From: Mermis nigrescens
Taxonomy: Eukaryota; Nematoda; Enoplea; Mermithida; Mermithidae
Length of the DNA stretch: 64,000 bases
Assembly: GCA_036768485.1 (NCBI GenBank)
Contig: JAVLUZ010000208.1
Span: 1,117,529 to 1,181,528 of the forward strand
Direction of reading: 5' to 3'
A model generated the notes under the pieces. It saw only the letters and a list, made by a program, of their open reading frames with translations. It searched no databases and had not been told where the DNA came from. Made by a program: the position numbers and the translations under genes. Shown piece after piece: positions 16,681-27,400 of this stretch. Numbering within the stretch: the stretch's first letter is position 1; every line of letters starts with the position of its first letter.

Positions 16681-16732
16681 ATACCATCAGCTATAACATA
16701 TCACGTGATATATGACACCCTTTGCTACAACA

Positions 16733-17065
16733 AACAAAAAATTTTTAAAACATCAAAAATATGGTTTGACCGAAAAAATTTTTCAAAACATCCTAAAACA
16801 TCAAAAATATGGTTTGACGAAAAAAATTCTCCAAAACATCCCAAAACATCAAAAATATGGGTTTGATTAAAAAAATTTTCCAAAACATCCTAAAACATCA
16901 AAAATATGGTTTGACGAAAAAATTTTCCAAAACATCCCAAAACATCAACAATATGGGTTTTATTAAAAAAATTTCCAGAACACCCCAGAAAATCAAAAAT
17001 ATGATTATGGCTAAACAATTTTCAAAACCATTCTGTAACGTCAAAAATATGGATTTGATCAAAAA
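16733..17065. repeat. Minisatellite, ~48-bp unit
   Basis: About six units of 'catcaaaaatatggtttgac' plus 'aaaaaattttccaaaacatcc'. It decays toward the right. It is followed by the Helitron-like end at 17221-17249. Confidence 0.9.
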
Positions 17066-17220
17066 AATGGTTGACAAAAGACATTTTAAAAAAATCCAAA
17101 AAATAAAATATGGTTTGTACCAACAATTTTTTTAGAAGTATACCAAAAACATCAAAAGTCTTGAAAAATAAAAAATACAAGAGACATATTAATTCCATAT
17201 AGCTAACAGGCCTAAGTTCA

Positions 17221-17249
17221 GCCCGGGCAACGCCGGGCAGCTCAACTAG
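17221..17249 (+). mobile_element. Helitron/Helentron-like 3' end
   Basis: A hairpin (stem GCCCGG / CCGGGC, 17221-17238) is followed eight bases later by CTAG with T after it (17246-17250). Helitron-type elements end in a GC-rich hairpin a few bases before CTRR and insert 5' of T. The two minisatellites just upstream fit non-autonomous Helentron-type elements. I cannot locate the 5' end. Confidence 0.5.
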
Positions 17250-17804
17250 TTCATCATATTTCCATGTTTTTAAAGCTAGTATGTTGAAGAGGAATCCTAA
17301 AATTTCGCTAAAGTTTTGCATTTGGCGAAAACGTTCCTGACTCGACACATTAGGGCCTGATCAATTAAAACATTGAAAAAATTAACTTCTTTCCGGTCGA
17401 TCAATGGGATCGCCGTTTGATTCATAAGAGAACTGTCTTTTAACTGTTTTTCGTCGAAGAGATGTTTCAGCAGGAATCTATTTCCAATTCATTCGCCAAT
17501 TCTATTGCGTTTATCATAGAACTCTGAAAGCCGATCTCCTTAAATTCCTTCAAAATGTAATTGCATTTTCAATTAATTGAAAAGCCGTATTCTAATTCAT
17601 ATCGGGGCTCTGCATCATTTTGCTAAGGATGTTAAACTGCGCCAAAATGTCGTACCATATGCACAAAGTCACTAGAAATTTAAAGCTTTTAATTTCCTTT
17701 GCAAGAGCTATGGCATCAGCTTTGCATTGGATCATTCGTACATTCAGACACTTCAACAATAGCGTCATAAATTTCACCAATTTGAAAAATAAACGCCTTC
17801 ACAC

Positions 17805-18273
17805 CACACAAAGGCGTGGGGAAGGGGGGGTTCGGGGGTATGCACCCCCCCAGAATTCAAATTTTGAAATTTTTTTTTGCTTTTTCAGCGATTTTTTGAT
17901 GCCATTGGATAGTGCTTGATCAGAAACGTCGAAAAATGGTGTTTTTTTTCGCCATACGACCATAGGTGTGCCGCACCAAAATTCTGGGAGGGGTGGAAAA
18001 ATTTTCAAAGGTCAAAAAATGGTCTTAAAAGTGGTTGTATGGCGAAAGAAACACCATAACATCAAAAAATCGCTAAAAAAGCAAAAAATTTTCAAAATTT
18101 GAATTCTGGGGGGTAGGGGTTTTTTGATTTCTGGGGGGGGGGTATTTCAACTTCTGGGGTTGCATACCCCACAAACCCCCCACGCTTATGTGTGCATATG
18201 TACGATCACTTTTAAGACCATGTTTTCACCTTTGAAAATTCCCCCCCCCAGATTTTGGTGCTGCCCCCCTATG
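17805..18273. mobile_element. Family A MITE A4, split by a second family A MITE
   Basis: Ends CACACAAAGGCGTG and GCCCCCCTATG, exact 8-bp TSD CTTCACAC (17797-17804 and 18274-18281). The element is interrupted after CGCCATACGAC at 17960 and resumes near 18203 (GATCACTTTTAAGACC). Confidence 0.85.
17961..18195. mobile_element. Family A MITE A5, nested in A4
   Basis: CATAGGTGTGCCGCACC to CACGCTTATGTGTG. It is in the opposite orientation to A4, which resumes after it. The duplicated target is blurred (TACGAC / TACGATC). Confidence 0.75.
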
Positions 18274-18549
18274 CTTCACACTCGCAAGTCGCAACTCTAC
18301 ATTCCCATCTAGTATCACTTAAGAACTTAAGAGTCAAATTTTTAACATGCTTTTTAAAAATATCTCATCGTTGAGTTGAAGTAGAAAACAGGACATATAT
18401 GTATGTACATATTTGCTGGACAATGCCAAAAAATGTCATAGCCACAGTTGACGATTTAGCCATATCTCCAAGAGTCAAATTCCAACTATGACAACCGCAA
18501 GGAACAAATAAGGCTTTGGGGTTTTGTTTTAATATACGGGCCTGAACAC

Positions 18550-18815
18550 CACACCTGGGCATGGGGGGTTTGGGGGGAGGTATGCACCCACCCGAGAAAC
18601 CAAAATCCCCCCACCCCCCAGAAATCAAAATACCCCCACAGAATTCAATTTTTATGAATTTTTTTCGTTTTTTTCGCAATTTTTTGATGCCAATAGATCA
18701 TGCTCAATGAGAATCATCGAAAAATGCTGTTTTTCTCACCATACCACCACTTTTAAGGCATTTTTTTACCTTTGAAAAATCTTGCACCCCCAGAATTTTC
18801 TTCTGCCCACGTATG
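18550..18815. mobile_element. Family A MITE, copy A6
   Basis: CACACCTGGGCATG to CTGCCCACGTATG, 266 bp, with the usual CCCCCCAGAAATCAAAA blocks. No TSD is evident. Confidence 0.72.
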
Positions 18816-18848
18816 ATTCCTAACGCTTTTATCTGGCTTGTTCTCCAT

Positions 18849-18880
18849 AAAATCTCGTTGCACATGTACAACGGGATTTT
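18849..18880. repeat. 32-bp imperfect palindrome
   Basis: AAAATCTCGTTGCACA / TGTACAACGGGATTTT, two mismatched pairs. It may be the edge of an unrecognised element. Confidence 0.5.
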
Positions 18881-19553
18881 ACGGCTGTGGGCAGTCTGAG
18901 CTGGCGCGCTCAGGCGTTTCCAGCGGGGTCCGGGGCAGAGTCCCGGAAAATTTTGTAAAAAAGCATTTTAATGTAAAATAGTAACGATAAATTTTCGCAA
19001 AATCGGTTAAATCTCGGTCCTGAAGCAAGCCCAAAAACACTTAAAATTGATGAACTCTTGCATTGCATAAAACTTCTGAGCTGAAATGAGTTTTTTCGAC
19101 CTCTGCTAATTAGGGATGTTCCGGTTCCAGGTTTTTCAAAAAAATCGGTTCCGGTTCTTGGAAAACAAGAATTTCGGTTCCGGTTCCGGTTCTTGCGTAA
19201 GTTGGAACCGTCGGTTCCGGTTCTTCAACTAGAGAACCGTCGGTTCCAGTTCTCGGTTCCTGTGTTAAAGTATGTACGCTCTTGATAACTTGACTTCACC
19301 GGAACATGTGATGATGTAATCGAAAGATAAATTATTCAGGAAGTCGTTTCTATCTGGCAACTGCACGTTCAAATAAGTTTTGCGTCTAGTTGACAATTTA
19401 CTTATAAATCACTGAATATTATCTGTGTTTCTTAATTGGAGGCTTATACGAAATCGAAATGCTTAATTCATGACGAAGATCTGCTGCAATGGTGGAAAGA
19501 GAAGTCGAAGAATTTGCCGATTTTCGCGTTCATAGTAAGCAGTATCTTGTAGC

Positions 19554-20617
19554 CAGTGGCGGATCTAGGATTTTCCTAAGGGGCAGTATCCCAACTTTTC
19601 CAAAAACAGTCGAAAATAGGTCCACAAATTTGCCCTTAACGCGCGAAACAGCGTTGTTTTGGCGTTTTACACTGTATACTTTTACATTAAATCACTTTTG
19701 AAGCAACATTTTTTCTTAAAATTTTAAAATTTTTGACAATTTTGTGCCAAAAATCACTAAAATTCTTTGACTTTATCAGAATTCTGGCGCGAAGCAGTTT
19801 TTTTTTGTACAAGGTCCGTTTGACATGTAGAAAGATGATCCCCAAGTCTTTGTACATTGTGTACACACAAATTTTGGGTACTATTATATAATACAGTAGC
19901 GATTTTAGTGTGGTAAAAACAGAGTAGTTCGACTTTTGGTAGTGTATTTCAGCTAAATTATGGGTCAAGGGATAAAATCACTAAGAGTCGTCTTAAAGCG
20001 GTGCGAAGCGCCTAAAAATTTGACATTTTTCCTTTCGAAATGCAGTTTCTGCCATTATAAAGATAAATAGAGCACACAATCAGTCAGTTCGACGCGAAGC
20101 GCCGTAAATTTCTGCGAATTTTAGACCGTTTTAATAATTTTTGTCTCTCCAAAAATCTTCGTACATGTACAAAGACGGTCCCGAAAAGTCTTTGTACATC
20201 GGGAAAAATATTTGCCGAATACAAAAAAACCGTGGCGCGAAGCGCCGAAAATTTTGTGAGATTGAGACGGATAGACGTCAAGAAGCATGATTTACAGCTT
20301 GATTTACTGTATTTATATCATTTGATGCGAAACATCGAAATTTTTAATTGAAAATAGAAGAAAACTATGCAAAAATAGCTGTTTCTGCTGCTAAAATTGT
20401 TTTGAAACCTACATGAACAGAAAATGGCTTCCAGGTGGCCAAGAAAGTAAATAAATGTCATTAATAGGTATCATCCGGCGCGTAGCGCCGAAATAATTTG
20501 AGAAATTATGGTCACTGAGGGCCAAAAAATAATTGCAAATTGTGGTATCCATTCTTTATCACGCCAAATATTTTTGGCAAATGGGGGACGGCCCCCGCCC
20601 CCTTAGATTCGCCCCTG
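19554..20617. mobile_element. E1: family E hAT-like element nested in hAT-1
   Basis: 1064 bp, ends CAGTGGCGGATCTAGG / TTAGATTCGCCCCTG. Flanks CTTGTAGC (19546-19553) and CTTGCAGC (20618-20625) agree at 7 of 8. It carries F1 inside. Non-coding. Contains GGCGCGAAGCGCC-type hairpins at 20095 and 20478. Confidence 0.85.
19795..20234. mobile_element. F1: family F hAT-like MITE nested in E1
   Basis: 440 bp, ends CAGTTTTTTTTTG / CAAAAAAACCGTG, exact 8-bp TSD GCGCGAAG (19787-19794 and 20235-20242). The target duplication is itself part of a GGCGCGAAGCGCC hairpin of E1. Internal TGTACAAAGAC modules near each end are long inverted repeats. Confidence 0.88.
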
Positions 20618-21369
20618 CTTGCAGCGCCAGCTACAAGCGTTCCATCGGAACAGCTGTTCAGTTGCGCTGGAATCATTTACGACCCTCTCAGAAACAGGCT
20701 ACATGGCGAAAAATCAGAACGAATGTTATTTTTAAAATTTAATTTACCCGGAACAATACTAAGTTTTAGTCTGTAAACTTTTGGGTAATGATAGGTCGAA
20801 TTGCTGCTTCATGTCTTCACTAAATTTTATGAAGTTCGATTTTTAACTCTAATTTTAAAAGACCGATAATCGACTCCAAAAAGATCGATTCCGGTTCCGG
20901 TTCTTAGAATATCAAAAAATCGGTTCTCGGTCCCGGTTCCAAAAAAGTGGTCGGTTCCAGCCGGTTCCGCTTAACCGGTACATCCCTACTGCTAATTACA
21001 TAGCGCAGCAACGGGTCACTCACCACTGCCAATAAGATATAGAAAGATGTATCAATGAAAATTTTGTTCTTACCGTTTTCAGGCCCATTTGTGGCCTTCT
21101 TATTAACAAAATGCAGTTCAGAAAACAAGAAATGCGCAATAACAAAAGCAAATTTGGCCATTCTTTTATTTAAAATGGCATTATGTGTCCTTGTAAAGAA
21201 AGACAAACGAAACAAAGAATAGACAAACTTATACGCAAAAGACAAACAAAGTAGAGAATAGACAAACTGGCACACAATCATTTAGCTTTACTGGTAAATG
21301 AAAATGTACCTACCAATCGTTAAGTATTAGGCTAGAATATACAAAAAAGCTAATGTGAGAGGAAAATAA

Positions 21370-21461
21370 TCACGAATTTGGCTTGAAATGCTTGTAATAA
21401 CTTTTCGTAGCGTCTATCATCAATTCGTGGTTGCATTCCGGTAAGTTTCCCACTATTTTTC
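21370..21461 (-). CDS. DCTN5: DCTN5 exon 4 (stop codon)
   Basis: Acceptor TTTTTGTAG|GA. Codes for (G)[29 protein letters not shown] and stop TGA at 21370-21372. Matches the conserved LPEC..ELM.D.TKSYY tail of the family. Confidence 0.94.
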
Positions 21462-24400
21462 CTACAAAAAATAGAAGATAAATTGAGAAAATTAAAAAAT
21501 ACGAGATTTGGTTGTTCTAAGAGGCTATTTTCGCGTAGTAAAAAATAGATTTTGATAATAACGAATTATTTAAATTAATAATAATATTGATACTGATTTT
21601 AATTAATAATTTAATAATAATAGGTAGCGCGTCAATCCATACCTATAATATACCTACTTGGTTACCTTCAACATACGCGGCCCCCTACAGCTATAATGGG
21701 ACAGTTTTGTATAGTACGGTTTTTAAAAGATAGATAATAAATACATTCCATGCCGCCATTTTTTAAATTTTTTACACTTCTACCCGGTGTGGAAAGAGCT
21801 AGTAAAGTTTTACTGCAACGTTATAACATAGTTTCTTAAAATTTTGGCGTGGCTCATGCACGTCTTTTTCTACCTCAGTTTTGCATTCTGTTTAAGTGAC
21901 TTAAGTGACTTATTTCAAGAGTGAGGTTGTAAAGAGTGTGAAGAATCTGAAAGTGAAAAAAATACAATTTGGCCTGTCTTTTGTCTGCCAACAACTCCGA
22001 ATATGATGAGTCCCAGAAACTTTTTCTGATAGAAATGTACTACGATTGAAGGGCTACTTTCGGCTACCAGCAAACGTTTGTACACTCAATACGGAGTAAG
22101 GTCTGAGGATTTAAACTTTACACTTTTTTATATGATAGAAAAAGAGCTTTTGTCTAAGATTCTTAGATTTCTCCGCCAACTTCTCCGGTTAAAAATCAGG
22201 ATAAATTAAATAGAATTAAAATAATGTACGTTTTAAGGGCTACATTTTTGCAGCAGATCAGCGTTTAACAACTCATTATTGAGTTACTTACGGATATGTA
22301 AAGCTCGAAATCAGGGGCGTGGGGTTTGAGGGGGTATGCAACCCCCAGAAGTTGAAATATCCCCCCCCCAGAAATCAAATACACCCCCAGAATTCAAATT
22401 TTGAAAATTTTTTCTGCTTTTCTAGCGATTTTTTGATGCCATTGGATAGTGCTCGACGAGAACCGTCGAAAAATGGTGTTTTTTCCGCCATACGACCACT
22501 TTTAAGACCATTTTCTGACCTTAGAAAATTTTTAACCCCCCCCCAGAATTCCGGTGCTGCTCACCTATGATCAGGGGTGTAACATTGGGCGAAAAAACAT
22601 ATTTTCTTACCTACCTTTTTTGATTGGTCAATATCTTCAATATTTTGCGGAAGAGAAGTTTTCCACACACACACAGACGTACTACGATTTAAAAGCTACA
22701 AACCAGCCCAAAGTGAATTTTTTCACATTCATCAGGGAGTTGAGTTCAGATTTTCGAAGTTTACAATATGGTTGACGTTGGAAAATTACGTTTTTGTCAA
22801 TTTTTTGTTCGCAAATTTCTTCGTCTAGATATCGGGTCAAGTCGAATAGAATAAAAATAAAGTACTGTCTAAAATGTACAAATCAAAGCAAATCGTGTGT
22901 ATATATGTACATCAATATTTAGCTTTTTCGGGAGGTGTAAACTCAAAAATCGAGGGTGTTAAACGTGTTTCTGGCTTCTTTGTTTCTGTCAACTTCTACG
23001 GCTATGAGTCTGGACATGATTGATTAGAAGTCTACATATGGTACCATGAATCAAACGTCATACGCCAGTTGAGCGCGTTTGTTTACACTCAACACTGGTG
23101 TAAAGCGGTTTACATCTGATATTTAATTGTCTCCAGGCCATTGTGGAGAGTAAGTTTTTCATAAATATTGATCGTAATATCAGAATAACGAACTCGACTA
23201 AAATCTGCTTTGCACTCGGTGGTTGTGTGAAATGTGCACTGAAAATTAACTTTAGTTCTAGAGCCTCGCGGAAATTTTAACTTTTTTTCAAAATGTTCTA
23301 TGTGACGTCAGAATTAGGAATCTGACTATTAGTTTTCTCTACACCCAGTAGTTAAGTGAAGTTTTTTCACCATTCATTCATTGTTAATGTGTAACATTTA
23401 CACTAAAAATTTATTTTACTTCCAGAGCGTTGCAAAATATGTATAAATTTCTGTCAAAATATGTCCCGTAAGGTCAGGATTACGAATCTGATGACTGTAC
23501 GTTTTCATTTCAACCAGTACTTGCGTGAAGTTTACACTAAAATAAAATTAGAAATAATAAACAAAAATATTGCATGCAAAACCAAACAGCAAAAAAATTT
23601 CGGGAGGGGAAATTCATCCAATACGGACATTATTCAAAAGTGCCTTTTCTGGCTCAAAAACGATGAATACGTGTTAAAACCATCGTTTTTTGGCGTTTCT
23701 GACAATGCTCTTTTTTCTTAGAGACGACAAAAGCATAAAAAATATTCCAGAAAAAGGAATAAAATTCAATACAAGATTATCCACAATTGGCTGTTTGGCG
23801 CCGAAAAAATTTAAGCTTCTGAACTAAAAGTTTGCTAAAAGCCAGACAGATACTGTCTACACATGGGCGTGGGGATTTAGGGGGTATGCACCCCTAGAAG
23901 TTGAAATATCCCCCAGAATTCAATTTTTGAAATTTTTTTGCTTTTTAGCGATTTTTTGATGCCATTGGATAGTGCTCGATGAGAAACGTCGAAAAATGGT
24001 GTTTTATTCGCCATACAACCACTTTTAAGACCATTATATGACCTTTGAAAATTTTTTCACCCCCCCCCCAGAATTTTGGTGCTGCCCACCTATGGTACTG
24101 TCCGACGATTTTGAGCTGTCGTAACGTTTTTTGCCTCATTTTTAGGTCAAAAGCAGTAAAAATGTCGAAATTTTTCGGGCGCTTCGCGATGGATCAATGC
24201 TATGTACTTTTTACACAAAAAACCGCCCTAAATTTATCAATTTTTGTATTTTTCAGTGTTACATAAAACTCATATAAATCAGTCAAAATGGACAAAAATT
24301 CTTTAAAAACGCAATATTACGACGAAACAACGATTTATATGCTATTTTGACCATTCCGGTCGTTTAAACAGCAAAAAATTGTGAGCGTTAAATTTACTGT

Positions 24401-27400
24401 TTCGGATTTCTGTAATTTTACCCCACCGCTGCCGACGCTGACCTTGAACATTTAGGGAGTGGAAGGTTGAAAAACCTTTCGCAGGAGGGATAGGGGTCAT
24501 TCTGGGGGTTAAAACCGACAATTCTGGGGGGGGGCTGAAACCGACGGTAGGGGTCCCAAGATCATGTATATATACATAAATAAGCCTCTCATTTCTCATC
24601 TAAGCTCATATGTGTGTTGCCTAGGACGAGTAGTACGATATATGTCATGGCTCGGAATCCGGGGTAAGAATCAGCCCGGCTATTTTTTTAGGGGTTATCG
24701 ACCTTCGACCTACGGTCAAAATGGAAAAAGGCACCTAAAAATGGCTAAAAAACGGCAAGTGTTTGACAAAAATCTGGGGGTGAGGTCAAAAATTTTATGA
24801 CCTTTAGGGGGTGAGAAAAGGACCACACATGGGCAGCGACGAAATTCTAGGGTCTCGGCGGTGTAAACCGAGCTTAATTCCCCAAAAAACGTGCCGAAAA
24901 TTCAATCTTAGGGGTCTATCGATTTTTGGGGGTATAACTCCCCACACCCATATGAGGACGACCTTAGGTGGGTGATCGCCCAAACCTCCCTCTGTTACAA
25001 GTACGTTGGGGTAAAAATATTTTCGTGGGGTAGAAGGGGTGAAAACCTTTTTGCACGGGAGTGGACCCGAATCACGTATATGCCCCTCACTACTTCCCGA
25101 CGCCCAAATACGTGCTGACGATTGAAAGGTACCGTAATAGCTACCCGGATTTCCCGCCACTATGGCGAACGGGGGTACCACCGTTTCGGGGGGTAGCGCA
25201 GTGCCGTCGACTATGTGGCAGCATTCCTTCAACACGGAACGACCCCCGATGGAGCATCGTTTACCTATGTGAACGTAGGAACCAATTTGGGCCGCGCCCA
25301 CTACACTGTCCTCCTCGATTATTACGTGATCGCCGATGAATAGTGGGAAAAATGCGACACTAAAAGGAACAGCAGACAAAGCATGCCTCAAATGTTTAAC
25401 ATGGAAGGGGTCTGCGGGTACACATGAAAATGAGGGTCTGGACCATACATGTACAGCATGGGAATTCTGGGGGGGTCAGGTCCAAAAATTTTCAAAAGTG
25501 CCTCTTCGGGCTAGAAAACGATGGGTACACGTCAAAAACACTGTTTTTTACGTTTTAGACAAGGCTCGTTCTTTCTAGAACATAAAAACAATAAGAAAAT
25601 TTTGAAAAACTTTGGAAAAAAATTGAGTAAATTGAACAAAATATGGTCAAAAAACAAGTGTATGGTGCGAAGCCCGAAAATTTGAGATTTATGAGCCAAA
25701 AACGCATACAAGGCACACTTTTTACAACTTTAAAAAAAATCGATAATTCTGGGAGGGGGTCGCAGTCATTTTGCAGGGGAGGGGTCAGTAACCATTCTGA
25801 AGGGTCAAACCCCCCACCCAAGCACGTCTGGTCTGGACCCCCTCCCCGAAAATACAACAGACTTCCCCCTCCCATCCCCCAAAAATCCATTTGGCATGTG
25901 CCCCGCCGGACCCCCCAGAATTCGGCTGCTACCCACCTATGTCTGAGGGTTCAATCACACACCATATATGAGCAGCAACCGAATTCTAGAGAGGGGTTTC
26001 ATGGGGCGAAATCGCGAAAAAAATAGCCAAAAATTCAATTCTGGGGTCCTTCCGTTAAGGGCTTTCGGACTCTGGGTACAAATTAGACATACACAGCATG
26101 TGATTTCTGGGGGGAGTTGAAACCGACGATTCTTAGGTGCGTTTTGTGGGCTAAAAAGCGATAGGTATACGTAAAAAATGCCATTTTTAGTCATTTCTGA
26201 CAATGCTAGTTCTCTTTATAACAAAAAAGCGTTAGAATTTTCAGGAAAAACGTAAAAAAAACCAAGTAGCTGAAAATTTGACGCGTTTCGGCCAAAAAAT
26301 CTCTTAAAATTCTTGGATTAGCACCTTTTCTTTAATTTTCTAAAATCGCGAATTACGGAGGTGTGAAATATTCCTTCCTCCTAGATCACACAAACGCCCA
26401 CGCAATGTTTCAGCCCCTTCCGGCCAAAAATTCGACAATCCCAATAAGTTGCTATTTTCCAAGAGAAATCATAACATAAAAAATGATCCATTTGGAGCAC
26501 TTTTAGCGTAGTAGTCAGGTTAAAACCATTTTTTAAAGTAACCGGCCATTTTTATGGGAAGGAAGGAGGGCAGACATGAACAGCATGGGAGTTCTGGGGG
26601 GAATCAAAGTGCCTTTTTGGGCCTAAAAGTGTTACTTACATGAGCGTCAGCATTTTCACGATGCTCTATCTTTTTAGACCATAAAAACTTTAAAAACTTT
26701 CGAAAAATAAAAAAAATTGAATAAATTGAACAAAATACAGACAAAAGCAAGTTTAAAAAAGCAAAACATGAGTATATGGCGCGAAGCGCCATCTATTCTA
26801 CGAATTTTTAGAAAACTTCGAGAAACTTTTGAAAAATCGCGAATTAAGGGAGTGGGGTGAAAAAATTTCCAGGGGGGGAGTTTCTGGGGGAAGACCCCCT
26901 TAAATGTATGTAGGAGGGGATAACAAATTTCAACCTTAGGGGATGGAAAGTGGACCAATATTTGATTGTAAGACCCCATTCTCGCCATAATATTTAAGAG
27001 CTAAAGACACCTTTCTGTAAAAAGCAGCGTTAAAACAAGTCTGTGCTCAATAATACAGTTTAGAATGTTTACGTACATACATACATACATACATGAAATG
27101 GCTCGAAATTTTGGGGGTCTCTGACAATTTCAAGGGGGTGGCGGAGTGAAGGGCCTCCGATTCTTGGCCAGAACGGCCAAAAACGCCTAAAACGGTCAAC
27201 AAATTCGATTTTTTCCAAAAATCGCAGGGGGAGGGGTCAAAAACTGTCTGGCTTTGGGGGGCAACCGACTTTTAGTATGTATAGGTACGTGTTATTACGT
27301 AAGCATTTGAAAATAAAAAAGCGTAGTGTAAAGTACAAACCCTTTGTTAAATTTCTTAAACGGAGGTCTAATCACTGACCGAGTGCCAATAACGCAATAT

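Larger units (their letters stand above)
19482..20755 (+). pseudogene. hAT transposase C-terminal (hATC) relic, interrupted by E1
   Basis: Left of E1: WWKEKSKNLPIF in one frame and KQYLVA in another. Right of E1: [16 protein letters not shown], then NRLHGE and MLFLKFNLP (20622-20755). The [13 protein letters not shown] signature is the conserved C-terminal dimerisation region of hAT transposases. Skipping E1 and one copy of its target duplication joins KQYLVA to PATSVPSE in frame, but a +1 shift upstream remains. Dead fragment. Confidence 0.85.
19111..20988 (+). mobile_element. hAT-1: element with (CGGTTC)n ends and hATC relic
   Basis: 1878 bp, ends TAGGGATGTTCCGG / CCGGTACATCCCTA, exact 8-bp TSD CTGCTAAT (19103-19110 and 20989-20996). 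About 150 bp at the left and 100 bp at the right are rich in CGGTTC hexamers, in the same direction at both ends although the termini are inverted. It contains nested element E1. Without E1 it would be 814 bp, or about 806 bp once one copy of the E1 target duplication is also removed. The only coding trace is a broken hAT dimerisation domain, so the element is not autonomous. It lies 381 bp downstream of the DCTN5 stop codon. Confidence 0.92.

Noticed and set aside
20533..20776. Frames over the hATC relic taken as a gene
   Set aside because: Only the last part of a transposase, interrupted by E1 and frameshifted; kept as a pseudogene.
24804..25144. C-terminal extension of the frame containing DCTN5 exon 3
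   Set aside because: Lies beyond a good donor (G|GTAGCT). The true C-terminus is in the exon at 21370-21461, which completes the conserved tail in phase.
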